Below the pieces are notes generated by a model. The model searched no databases, was not told the DNA's origin, and worked only from the letters and a program-made list of their open reading frames with translations. DNA of 64,000 bases from an uncultured Pirellulaceae bacterium (GTDB lineage: Bacteria; Planctomycetota; Planctomycetia; Pirellulales; Pirellulaceae), in NCBI GenBank assembly GCA_937929805.1, contig CALFUT010000012.1, positions 1-64,000 on the forward strand, given 5' to 3'. The translations under genes were made by a program, and so were the position numbers. Position 1 is the first letter of the stretch. Every line of letters starts with the position of its first letter. This document shows positions 37,606-46,788 of the stretch, piece by piece.

Positions 37606-38931
37606 TTACTCGCCTCGCAACTTTAATCCCGCTTGGTCCAGTTTCTCACGGACTTCCGTCAGGCTGGTCACGCCGAAGTTCTTACACTCAAGCAAATCAT
37701 CCATCGACTTGCGGACCAATTCACCAATCGTGGTCAAGCCAAGGCGAGTCATGCATTTACGGGCTCGAACGGAAAGGTTCAGATCGGACATTGGGCGATC
37801 AAGCAGCGCAAGTTTGTCGGGTGACAGGTTGCTGGTGTCGACCACGTCGGTTTCGACTTCTTTTTCGTGGGCGAACTGGCCGATTGAGAGGCCCTTGTTG
37901 GCCATCATCTCACGGATTTCCACCAGCGAGGTTTCACCAAAGTTTTTACTGCCCAGCAGCTCGCCTTCGCTGACTTTGGACAGATCGCCAAGCGTTAAAA
38001 TGCCCATCTTCTGCAAGCAGTTGCGGCTTCGAACGGACAGTTCAAACTGAGCGATTGGAATGCTCATGACGCCCGCAATCTGCTGACGCTGCTTCTCGCG
38101 ATCGTGATCGTAGTGCTCGTCCATCGAGGCACACGCATCCGCTCGGTACAACAAAGCTCGCTCGTGCGCTGGGTGCGATTCCAAGATGCGATCGTAACAC
38201 CGAGCCGCACGCTCGTACTGGTCATGGTCTTCGTACAACAAGCCAAGATTCAACAAGGCTCCCACATGAGCCGGGAACACTGCCGCCGCTCGTTGGTAAA
38301 GCTCGATCGCTTTTTCGTCGTTGCCGCGTCGATCGTTCTCCAACGCCAGCCCGAACAAGGCACCCGGGTGATTGTCTTCAATCTCGACTGCACGCTCGTA
38401 CAACTTGTAAACTTCGTCAGGGTTGTCACATGTCGCCGCGATCGTGGCACCCCGTTGGAACAGGTACTCGGCAGTCTGTTCCACTGGACCAAACATGTTG
38501 TCCAAAATCGCCATCGCTCCGGGTAAGTCTAAAGCAAGTCGCTTCGTTTCGGCGACTGCCAGTTGGCAAAGGTCTCCGTTGTAACCAGCTTTTTGAGCGG
38601 ACTCGTAGCATTGCTCAGCCTTCTCATACGCACCAAGTGCAAAGTTGCACTTGCCTTGGTAGAAGTACGCGAGCGCTCCACCGTCAGCGTTCTGGAGGAT
38701 CTCGATCGCTTCGGAGTACCGTCCCAGCATGTACAGACAGATACCGAAACGAACCGCTGCGGCAGGCGTCCGCTCGGTGTGTGTTTCCATCTCCGCTGTC
38801 ACATCTTTCAGCGCTCCCAGCTGGCTATAGTCATTGCAGACTCGCCGGCGGATGAACGAAATTTCATTGGGACCGAATGAACTGTTGGAAAGCAGCACAT
38901 CTTTGAGCTCAAGTTCCGGTGCTTGGGCCAT
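37606..38931 (-). CDS. TPR protein with two tandem RNA polymerase alpha-CTD-like domains
   Basis: A 441-residue protein. Residues ~55-285 form tetratricopeptide repeats (for example AAAVRFGICLYMLGRYSEAI and GALLNLGLLYEDHDQYERAA). Two helix-hairpin-helix domains follow at ~295-352 and ~377-440, each strongly resembling the C-terminal domain of the RNA polymerase alpha subunit. Residues equivalent to E. coli DNA contacts: Arg265 is kept (R301, R389), Asn268 is N304 in the first but K392 in the second, Gly296 and Ser299 are kept (G332/S335, G420/S423), Lys298 is Thr in both. This is not the polymerase alpha subunit, which would carry an N-terminal assembly domain. A DNA-binding or polymerase-associated scaffold role is inferred. 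Confidence 0.88.
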   Translation of the reverse strand: MAQAPELELKDVLLSNSSFGPNEISFIRRRVCNDYSQLGALKDVTAEMETHTERTPAAAVRFGICLYMLGRYSEAIEILQNADGGALAYFYQGKCNFALGAYEKAEQCYESAQKAGYNGDLCQLAVAETKRLALDLPGAMAILDNMFGPVEQTAEYLFQRGATIAATCDNPDEVYKLYERAVEIEDNHPGALFGLALENDRRGNDEKAIELYQRAAAVFPAHVGALLNLGLLYEDHDQYERAARCYDRILESHPAHERALLYRADACASMDEHYDHDREKQRQQIAGVMSIPIAQFELSVRSRNCLQKMGILTLGDLSKVSEGELLGSKNFGETSLVEIREMMANKGLSIGQFAHEKEVETDVVDTSNLSPDKLALLDRPMSDLNLSVRARKCMTRLGLTTIGELVRKSMDDLLECKNFGVTSLTEVREKLDQAGLKLRGE

Positions 38932-39537
38932 GAAGGGACTCCGTAAAGGTTAACACTTGGCGAAATAGGATCATCGAAACCGCGTATTTTGGCATCAATT
39001 CAAAATAAAATCAACCGAAACCCGGTGGTGAGTCGGTGTATCCGAATATTGATCGTGAACTTCCGGGCCTGAATTAAGAGAACATCAACGAAAACCGCGT
39101 TTTGTCCCGTAAACGACCGAAGCCATTGCCCCAATGTGACCAAAAACAACTGGTTCAAGAACTGCCGGCTCCGGCTGCTGGCCCGATTGTTGGATCGCAA
39201 GCTTTCGGGCTGGTCTGTTGCAGAAACTATTTGATCACAACGCTAACGATCACCGGGCCACCCGAAAATTAAGGTGTGACAAAGCACGAGGGTCGTTTCG
39301 GTCCGAATTGAACGGATATGTCAAATAGTCTGGTTGCTTGAGCTAGGTGATCCTTTTTTGGTGCGAGAAGTTTCCATTCGAGCGATGATCTCGAAGTAGA
39401 CTCTCGACGACCCGAGTTCTCGCGTCTTTTGGGCGTTGTCTAGTCGCCAATCGATCTACTTTTCCCCTCCTCAACAAAACTGAACCATGACTCGCTAGCG
39501 CAGCCAGCGAACTGACTTGAGTTCGGTCTCGTTTATC
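38932..39537. other. Intergenic region between divergent genes
   Basis: About 600 bases with promoters expected for both flanking genes. I see no consensus promoter, repeat or gene of confidence in it. Confidence 0.4.
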
Positions 39538-42500
39538 ATGATGATAATTTCAGACGCACGATTTCTGTTGAGGTTCTTTCAAAGCTTTGCTCCTCTGGTC
39601 GCTGTTTTCTTACTGGCTTTGATGCTTCCAAGCGGGTGCGAGGCTCAGCAAGCGGATTTTCGCGACCTGAGCTCGATCCGAAAAATGGAAATTGACAGCT
39701 CTATCGGCATGTTGGTCGACTTTGAGGCAACCGTCACGTTTGTTGATGGGATGCGAGAATTTATTTTTGTGCAAGATCAAGACGCGGCGATCTTTGTGCA
39801 CAAGCCAGACCTGCCAGCGGTAGAGCTGGGCCAGCGAGTCCGTGTGCGGGGCCAGCTAGCCAAAGGTGACTTGCTACCGATCGTCTCCAACCCAACAGTG
39901 ACGGTTGTCAGCGACGGTTCGTTACCCGTTGCCGAAATAGTTTCTCAAATTGGTATCGAACATGACTGTCGCTACATAACGTTCGAGTTTGATATTTTGG
40001 AGACCAGCCTTAGTGCATCGACGGTAAGGCTTTTTGGAACCACCGGCTCGGACAAGGATGTCTGCATCGAGATGCCAAACTCTGAAAGCATCACGTCGTC
40101 CGTTGTTTCCATGTTCGCCGGCAACCGAGTTCAATGCGATGGCGTCCTTGGTCTTCAAATTGAAGGCAGCTTCTACCAAGAGCCCGGGAGCCAACGTCAC
40201 AATATCGCGGGGTATAAAATATTCTGTGAATCTCCGGACGCCATTAGGATCGTTTCAGATGACGATAACACTGACCAGCGAAATGCAGCACGGGTGGTCG
40301 GGCTGTCGTTCCTAGACCAAGACAGTTTTTCACAAGGCCGCTTCGTTACGTTCGCTCAGATTTGCTTGATCGACCATGCGAAGCCGCGTGGGTTTGTGAT
40401 TTCTGACGGACCGACGTTCAAACATTTTAATCTGCATTCGACGCATGGATTGCAACCCGGGTTACTTGTGAGGGTGGGCGGATCAAAAAACACGTCACCT
40501 GATGGGCAGACGCATTTCAAAGTTGACTCTCTACAGCATTTATCGCTTTCTGACTTCCCGCACATGGATCCTGTTTCAGTTGAACGGGCGACTGAAGAGT
40601 TCAGGCCCAACCGACGGATCGTTGTCGAGGGAAGTCCCGTGCGGATTGAAAATCGTGAGGACGGAAGGTATTTGATTCTCGGCGAAGGAAGTTCGACCGT
40701 CGCTGTTCAGTTTCAAGATGCCGCGTTGGATTCTCTGTCGTCTGTCACGCCAGAGATCGCCAGCCGGGTTCAAATTGCCGGCGTGTCTCGCCCTGACGAA
40801 AGTTGTGGCTTCAAACTTGTGGTTGTCCGCCCTGACGATGTGCATTTGGTCGAAAGTCGGACTTCTCTCTCGCGTAGCGTTCTGATTGGTTTGTGGGTGC
40901 TTTTCGCGATTTGCACATTGGCGGCTCTGTGGATCAAAATGCTCAGATCTCAGGTTGCTCAGAAACAACGCTTTGAATCGATTTTCGATAGCGCCGGTTG
41001 CCCGATTGTCGTTTTCAACGGACGGCTCAAGATCGACGACGCCAACCAAGTGGCAGCGGATATGTTGGGCTACTCGAAATCCGAGCTGCGCAATATGACC
41101 GTCTTTGATATCGACAAGAAAATGGACCCGCGGGCAATCAAGCAAATGTTGCTCCGGGTAATGAAAACTCGGGAGGTCGCGGTGTTCCCGACTCAGGTTG
41201 TCACGCGTGACGATCAACACTTGGATGTGGAGGTTCACAGCCGAATTCTTACACCGTCCGAAGATCCTGAAAAAGCAGAATACATCGCTATTTTCCCCGA
41301 CATAACTGCGCGCAATCAGCATGAAAAGGAATTGGAACAGGCTCGTGATGCGGCTATCGAGGCGAACAAGGCAAAAAGCCGATTCTTGGCTTCCATGAGC
41401 CACGAGCTTCGTACTCCTCTTAATGGCGTCATTGGAATGACGCAGTTACTTGAACGGACTGAATTGACTCCTACCCAGGCGGACTACCTAGGGGCGTGTC
41501 GGACCAGCGGCGAGACTCTATTGACCGTGATTGGCGATGTGCTTGATTTCTCAAAAATGGAAGCTGGAAAGCTTGAGCTCAACCCTGAGGAAACGGAGTT
41601 GATTCCGTTTGTCGAACATATCGTTCGGGCGACAAGTCTGCAGCAGGCGACTCGCCATGTTGAACTGGCCAGCTTTGTCGATCCAAAGCTCAGTCGACGT
41701 GTTTTGGTCGACAGCGATCGGTTCCGACAAGTGCTTTTCAATCTCATTGGAAATGCTGCGAAGTTCACGCCACAGGGTAGCATTACCGTCACGGCGAAGT
41801 GTTCTGAAACCACCGACGAACATACGAAAGTTCGCTTCATCGTCTCGGACACAGGAATTGGGATCCACGAAGACCGAATCGAAAGTCTTTTCGAAGCGTT
41901 TGAACAGTTCGATTCATCCACCACTCGCCAATACGGTGGAACTGGATTGGGGCTGACGATTTGCAAACAGATTGTTGACTTAATGGGCGGACGCATTCAT
42001 GCGAAAAGCGTGGAAGGTCAGGGAAGTCAATTCATCGTGGACGTTTGTCTGCCGTTTGTGGAATCAGAAAAATCTCAAGCCGAAGACAGTCAGCCGCAAG
42101 TCACGAACTTTCGACGTTTGGCAGTTGTCGGTATGAGCGAGCCAATTGCTAACTTGCTTCGACAAATGCTTGATGAATTTGAAGTTACCACTTCGTTCAT
42201 TGGAAACAATGAAGTTTTGCCCGTCAACGAATTTGACATGGTAATGCTTAACACGGCAGGAGACCTCGACACAGTGACCGCGTTCATGGATTCGCAGCCG
42301 GTGTTTCTTGCGGACAACGCGCCGGTGCTGGTTCCCGTTGTGCCAGCCAGTTGTTTTGTCGAAGCAGACGAATGGGTCATTGAAGGTGCTCGAAAACCAA
42401 TGTGTAAACCGTTTTCTCAAACTCGAATCTCGGATCTGATTTATTCGCAATCCAACGCAGTTGAGCAAGCGGCGACTGAGAGCTCAGCGATGATTGGTTC

Positions 42501-43287
42501 TGAGGGACGCCCGTTACGAGTCCTGATTTGTGAAGACGTTCCTGTGAATCAAATGTTCGCGAAAGAAATCTGTTCCAAAGCCGGCATCGATTTCGTGGTG
42601 CGGGACAACGGTAGGCAAGGAGTGGAAACGCTTCTCCAAGACACACGATTCGACGTCATTTTCATGGATTGTCACATGCCGATCATGGATGGATTCGAAG
42701 CGGTCGGAATGATTCGCCAGATGAGCGAGCAGGGGTTGATCCCAGAAATACCAGTTGTGGCGCTGACCGCCAATGCGTTAGCAGGAGACCGAGAAAAATG
42801 CCTCGCAGCCGGAATGGACGACTACCTTGCCAAGCCATTTGAGTTTAATGAATTTCTCGAAAAAGTTCACGTTCACGCGAAGTTGTCCGCGGCGGACGAG
42901 TCGCATCAGGGAATGAATGAACATGTGGAAGATGTGAAAACCGATGTTCCTGCATTTGATTTCGAGTGCCTTGTTGATCGTGTTGGCGATCGATCTTTTG
43001 CGATCAGCGTTGCCGAGCAGTTTGCCGCTTCGCTGCCGCAGTACGTGATGGATTTGCAAAATTGCCTAGACGAACAGGACCCGCAGAAAACTCATGCAGT
43101 TGCTCATTCGCTGAAGGGATCGGCCAGCATGGTCGGTGCCACACGTATCAGCAACATTGCGGCCGAAATTGAGTCAATGGCTCAGAGCAATCAGTTGCAG
43201 CAAAACGAAATCCAGTTTGCCGAAATTTTGTCTGAGTTCAACGAATTTGTGGAAGCGCTTCAACGAGAATCGCTTGCCGCGGTTTAA
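39538..43287 (+). CDS. Hybrid sensor histidine kinase with PAS, two receiver domains and HPt
   Basis: A 1249-residue multidomain phosphorelay protein. Order: signal peptide or first helix (~10-35), periplasmic sensor of ~410 residues with repeated OB-like segments (LGQRVRVRGQLAKGDLLPIV), a membrane helix (~447-470), PAS (~485-595), HisKA with H622 in SMSHELRTPLNG, HATPase with NLIGNAAKF and GTGLGLTICK, a degenerate receiver (~860-975) whose phospho-site reads FDMVMLNTAGD (Asn for Asp), an intact receiver with D1044 in FDVIFMDCHMP, and an HPt domain with H1190 in AHSLKGSA. ATG 39538 is one of two adjacent candidates; a TTG at 39517 is also possible. The output partner is not in the window. Confidence 0.9.
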   Translation: MMIISDARFLLRFFQSFAPLVAVFLLALMLPSGCEAQQADFRDLSSIRKMEIDSSIGMLVDFEATVTFVDGMREFIFVQDQDAAIFVHKPDLPAVELGQRVRVRGQLAKGDLLPIVSNPTVTVVSDGSLPVAEIVSQIGIEHDCRYITFEFDILETSLSASTVRLFGTTGSDKDVCIEMPNSESITSSVVSMFAGNRVQCDGVLGLQIEGSFYQEPGSQRHNIAGYKIFCESPDAIRIVSDDDNTDQRNAARVVGLSFLDQDSFSQGRFVTFAQICLIDHAKPRGFVISDGPTFKHFNLHSTHGLQPGLLVRVGGSKNTSPDGQTHFKVDSLQHLSLSDFPHMDPVSVERATEEFRPNRRIVVEGSPVRIENREDGRYLILGEGSSTVAVQFQDAALDSLSSVTPEIASRVQIAGVSRPDESCGFKLVVVRPDDVHLVESRTSLSRSVLIGLWVLFAICTLAALWIKMLRSQVAQKQRFESIFDSAGCPIVVFNGRLKIDDANQVAADMLGYSKSELRNMTVFDIDKKMDPRAIKQMLLRVMKTREVAVFPTQVVTRDDQHLDVEVHSRILTPSEDPEKAEYIAIFPDITARNQHEKELEQARDAAIEANKAKSRFLASMSHELRTPLNGVIGMTQLLERTELTPTQADYLGACRTSGETLLTVIGDVLDFSKMEAGKLELNPEETELIPFVEHIVRATSLQQATRHVELASFVDPKLSRRVLVDSDRFRQVLFNLIGNAAKFTPQGSITVTAKCSETTDEHTKVRFIVSDTGIGIHEDRIESLFEAFEQFDSSTTRQYGGTGLGLTICKQIVDLMGGRIHAKSVEGQGSQFIVDVCLPFVESEKSQAEDSQPQVTNFRRLAVVGMSEPIANLLRQMLDEFEVTTSFIGNNEVLPVNEFDMVMLNTAGDLDTVTAFMDSQPVFLADNAPVLVPVVPASCFVEADEWVIEGARKPMCKPFSQTRISDLIYSQSNAVEQAATESSAMIGSEGRPLRVLICEDVPVNQMFAKEICSKAGIDFVVRDNGRQGVETLLQDTRFDVIFMDCHMPIMDGFEAVGMIRQMSEQGLIPEIPVVALTANALAGDREKCLAAGMDDYLAKPFEFNEFLEKVHVHAKLSAADESHQGMNEHVEDVKTDVPAFDFECLVDRVGDRSFAISVAEQFAASLPQYVMDLQNCLDEQDPQKTHAVAHSLKGSASMVGATRISNIAAEIESMAQSNQLQQNEIQFAEILSEFNEFVEALQRESLAAV

Positions 43288-43440
43288 GAGGTGCCAAAGG
43301 GCACGACTTCAGCGTATTTTCATGGTGCTCTGGCTTGGAACCCGTGAACTCAGAGTTTGTGGAGAGGCGCGAGCCTCTGAGCCCCAATCGGTTTACGAGC
43401 TGAGTCCAAGCCCTGCGATGGCTTTGGCCGCTGCTTCTAC

Positions 43441-45669
43441 CTACGAACTCAGCTTCACGTTTCCGATGCTGCTGACCAGAATCGCGCGTGGGATGCGTTC
43501 GGTGAATCGTTCCATCTGCTGATAAAAGCGGCCTTCCTGACCTTCACGAGGAAGTTCAAACCCAAGGAACACGAACGCCGCGTCTCTTGATTTTTTGCCA
43601 ATCACGTGAATCGGTTGCTCGGACACGAACACCTCGGTTTCCACCTCGATCCGCGAATCGGCCGCCAGAGCCTCCAGATGTTTCAAGACCTCGGTCTTCC
43701 CTTCCTCATTCGGAATGACTCGCATCAATCGGATGGACCGGGACCGCCACGCTCGATGTTGCTTCAGCAAATGAGCCAGCATCAGCATCAGTTCCCCGTT
43801 TTTGTGCCCGCGCCACCACACATCGATCGTGCCCGGTGCCGCCCGATGCGGTTCGATGCCATCGTCGGTCAATCGCGCAATGACAATGTTTCTTCGCAGC
43901 GCGGCAATGATTCGCAAAGATGCAACCAGCGGTTCCGCTTTGGCTTCCGCGTCAGGCCAGCCAAGCAACAACGTGTTTGGACGAAGTGCGCCAAGGCCGC
44001 TGCATTGAACCAGATACTCAATGCCCTCGGTCAACGTCGGCGCCGCAACCACATTCGGAAACGCGGTTAGCTGTTCATCGAGAATAAACTTTTCGAGCAA
44101 TTCCTCTTGGTTGGAGATTCGATCGATGCGATTTTCGACCTCGCCTTGAATGACTTGGCCGAGATTCAGGATGCCATTTCTGGAGGTTAGCCAATTGCCC
44201 AACACGGCCAGATCGATTCGGCTTCGTCCTCCGCCGCACATCGCAAGAATGATCGGTCGCCAGTTTTTTGGGTGATACAACGATTGCTCAAGTCGCAAAA
44301 GATTCTTTCTGGTTCGCTCAAACAAAAGACCGCTGTTCAGATCGCCCCACTGACTTTCGACCTGTTTTCGATACAGGAAGAACCAAATCACGCCCATCAT
44401 CAAGATCGACAGAACGGCCCATTTCGCGTTGATCAACAGCATCACGGTGCCGCAACCGATCGCGCCCAGAAGTGAAAAGCTCCAATGGCTGTAGCGGAAT
44501 GTTGGGCGATACGACGGATTGCGAGTGATTCCTTCGTAGAACGTCGCCAGATTGATCGTGCCATAGGTGATCATGAACGCCATCGTGATCAAAGGAGCAA
44601 TCGTGTTCAGGTCCGCTGCCAGAATGCACAGTGTTGAAATCAAAAATGTCAGAATCGTCGCGCGTCGAGGTTCGGAACTGGCACCGCTGCCCACGCGGAA
44701 TAGTGTTAACCGTGGGAAGATTTCATCGCGTGCCAGCGCCTGAAGAATCCTCGGCGCCCCCATCATGCTTCCAAGGGCACTCGAAAGTGTTGCCGCAAAG
44801 ACTCCGGCAGTGATCAAGAACGGCCAGAGCGAAATGTCGCCGATGATCAAGGTGTTGGTTTGAAGAATCTCGGGCGAACTGCAGCCTGCCAAAAATAGTC
44901 CCATCACGGCGTAGACGATTGCCGTAACCCCGATCGCCCAAAGCGTGCCCGACGGAATACTCTTGCTGGGATCTTTCAAGTCACCGGACATGTTGGCACC
45001 GGCCATGATGCCGGTCACGGCGGGGAAGAACAACGCAAACATGGTGAACATGCTTTCGCCTCCTCCGTAAGAAGGTTTCATGTTCTGAGAAACGTTAATC
45101 CACGAGAACGAATCAACGGCGCCGCTGAAAAAGGAAAACAACGCTAGGACTAAGGTGGCCAGAATGAAGTATTGAACTTTGATGGTCCAACCGGCCCCGA
45201 CATAAACGCAGACGAAAACACCTACGTTGGCCAACACCGCAATCAATTTAAACCAAGGGTCGGCATCCAGTATCGCCACGAGGGCTTCGGTAAATCCGAT
45301 GACGTACATCGCGACGGAGATCGCCTGAGCAAAAAAGAACACGATCCCGATTGCGCCGCCAAATTCGACACCCAATGATCGGCTGATCAGAAAGTAGGCT
45401 CCTCCACCTTCAACTTTTGTGTTGGTCGCGATCGCCGAAAGCGAGATCGCGGTCAGGACGGTGATGATTTTGGCGGCTGCCAAAATCAGTAGCGTATTCA
45501 GCAGACCTGCGTTGCCGACCACGTAGCCGAAACGCAAAAACATGATCACGCCCAAGATCGTCAGCACGCAGGGAGTGAACACACCGCCGAAAGTCCCGAA
45601 ACCGTTTGGACCTGCTTCCGGATTGCGACCACGATTTTGGTTCGGTTCGGCGAATGAAGAGGTGGACAT
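43441..45669 (-). CDS. SLC12-like cation-chloride cotransporter / amino acid permease superfamily
   Basis: A 742-residue APC-superfamily transporter with about 12 membrane segments in residues ~30-450 and a cytoplasmic C-terminal domain of ~280 residues. The first helices (GGVFTPCVLTILGVIMFLRF, then IATNTKVEGGGAYFLISRSL) match the Na-K-Cl cotransporter group (SLC12) more than amino acid permeases, and the C-terminal part (LMLMLAHLLKQHRAWRSRSI) resembles the SLC12 tail. Cation and chloride movement is inferred. The gene stands alone, divergent from the PEP-CTERM gene. Confidence 0.82.
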   Translation of the reverse strand: MSTSSFAEPNQNRGRNPEAGPNGFGTFGGVFTPCVLTILGVIMFLRFGYVVGNAGLLNTLLILAAAKIITVLTAISLSAIATNTKVEGGGAYFLISRSLGVEFGGAIGIVFFFAQAISVAMYVIGFTEALVAILDADPWFKLIAVLANVGVFVCVYVGAGWTIKVQYFILATLVLALFSFFSGAVDSFSWINVSQNMKPSYGGGESMFTMFALFFPAVTGIMAGANMSGDLKDPSKSIPSGTLWAIGVTAIVYAVMGLFLAGCSSPEILQTNTLIIGDISLWPFLITAGVFAATLSSALGSMMGAPRILQALARDEIFPRLTLFRVGSGASSEPRRATILTFLISTLCILAADLNTIAPLITMAFMITYGTINLATFYEGITRNPSYRPTFRYSHWSFSLLGAIGCGTVMLLINAKWAVLSILMMGVIWFFLYRKQVESQWGDLNSGLLFERTRKNLLRLEQSLYHPKNWRPIILAMCGGGRSRIDLAVLGNWLTSRNGILNLGQVIQGEVENRIDRISNQEELLEKFILDEQLTAFPNVVAAPTLTEGIEYLVQCSGLGALRPNTLLLGWPDAEAKAEPLVASLRIIAALRRNIVIARLTDDGIEPHRAAPGTIDVWWRGHKNGELMLMLAHLLKQHRAWRSRSIRLMRVIPNEEGKTEVLKHLEALAADSRIEVETEVFVSEQPIHVIGKKSRDAAFVFLGFELPREGQEGRFYQQMERFTERIPRAILVSSIGNVKLSS

Positions 45670-46003
45670 GGAAGGCTTGGGGCGTCAGGTCTGTGGCAGC
45701 GACATCGCACTCAGGAAGACGTACGACCGAACTGACTGGAAACTGTAGTGAAGCGCTGCGGACCTGCAAACACCTACAAGCACGTAGAAGCTGGCAAAAA
45801 ACCGTTAGAAACGCCCCGGCATTGCATTTTACCGGCGCACGGGGTGTATGCGAGTCTAACGATTACCAAAGAGTTAACGGACGAATCGAAAAAATTAGTT
45901 TCTCTCATTATTTCGGGGCGATCAACCAGATGGATAGCGTTTCCCGTTCACTATCCCTCGTTGAGTATGTTTTCATCACCGAATTTTTTGATGGTCGGTC
46001 GAG
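45670..46003. other. Divergent intergenic region, nothing recognised
   Basis: About 330 bases between the transporter and the PEP-CTERM gene. Short plus-strand frames run through it but have no recognisable starts or relatives. Confidence 0.4.
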
Positions 46004-46726
46004 ATGCAGTTTGGTCCTAGTCCTTTGGTAGCCTGCTCGTTGACCCGGCACATGGTTAGCCTTTTGTTGGGAGGGCTACTGCTAGGGCTGGTTGGTTCAG
46101 CGACTCCAGTTCGTGGAGACCTAGTGGCTATATCGACTTCCGAGCCATCAGGCGTCGGCAATCGAGACAGTAACTCGAACTTTATTGGCATCTTGGATTC
46201 GGCAATTCCAACGACCATCAACTCGCTTGCTGTTAGCTTGCCATCTGCCCCGGCGGGCGAGGGGTTCGCGGTTGGCGATCTTGTGGGACGCGATGTCGAT
46301 GCCTCGGGTGGTGGGCGGATTTGGGATTACGTACTGGATCTACCAAGTAACGCTGTTTTGGGAACCGGTTTTTCCAACATCTCGTTTTCAGGTGACGCGT
46401 TCGAACGCTCGAACAATAACCTTGACGGAGACGACGAACTCGTTTGGGAATTGTTTCTCAATGGCGGCACGGTCGCCGTGGATTCTGCCACGACTGGTGG
46501 CGATGATTTTACTTCCGTCGACATCAGCCTTGCCGACGTAGGTGGCTCCACAATTAACGAAGTTCTCGTTCGGCTTACGGTCAGCGGATTCGACGACGGC
46601 AATGAGTGGTTTGCGACGAGAGGGACTCTGTCAGCGAACTTTGAAACGATTCCTGAACCGAATGCCAGAGCGTTGTTGATTCTCGGTTGCATCGGATTCG
46701 TCCGCAGACGAAGCAAGCGAATCTGA
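46004..46726 (+). CDS. PEP-CTERM-like exported protein
   Basis: A 240-residue protein with a signal peptide (hydrophobic MVSLLLGGLLLGLVGSA, cleavage near VRG-D) and a C-terminal sorting signal: IPEPNARALLILGCIGFVRR, that is PEP, a short hydrophobic stretch, then a basic tail. The proline following PEP in typical signals is replaced (PEPNA), so recognition by exosortase is likely but not certain. The body is beta-rich with acidic loops and no catalytic motif. The start could also be ATG 46052, at the signal-peptide methionine. It converges with the Hsp70 gene at 46789. Confidence 0.78.
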   Translation: MQFGPSPLVACSLTRHMVSLLLGGLLLGLVGSATPVRGDLVAISTSEPSGVGNRDSNSNFIGILDSAIPTTINSLAVSLPSAPAGEGFAVGDLVGRDVDASGGGRIWDYVLDLPSNAVLGTGFSNISFSGDAFERSNNNLDGDDELVWELFLNGGTVAVDSATTGGDDFTSVDISLADVGGSTINEVLVRLTVSGFDDGNEWFATRGTLSANFETIPEPNARALLILGCIGFVRRRSKRI

Positions 46727-46788
46727 TGTCGAAAAAATCCAACAACACCACTCGATGTCCTTAGAAACGGCAGGAACCCTCGGTGAGG

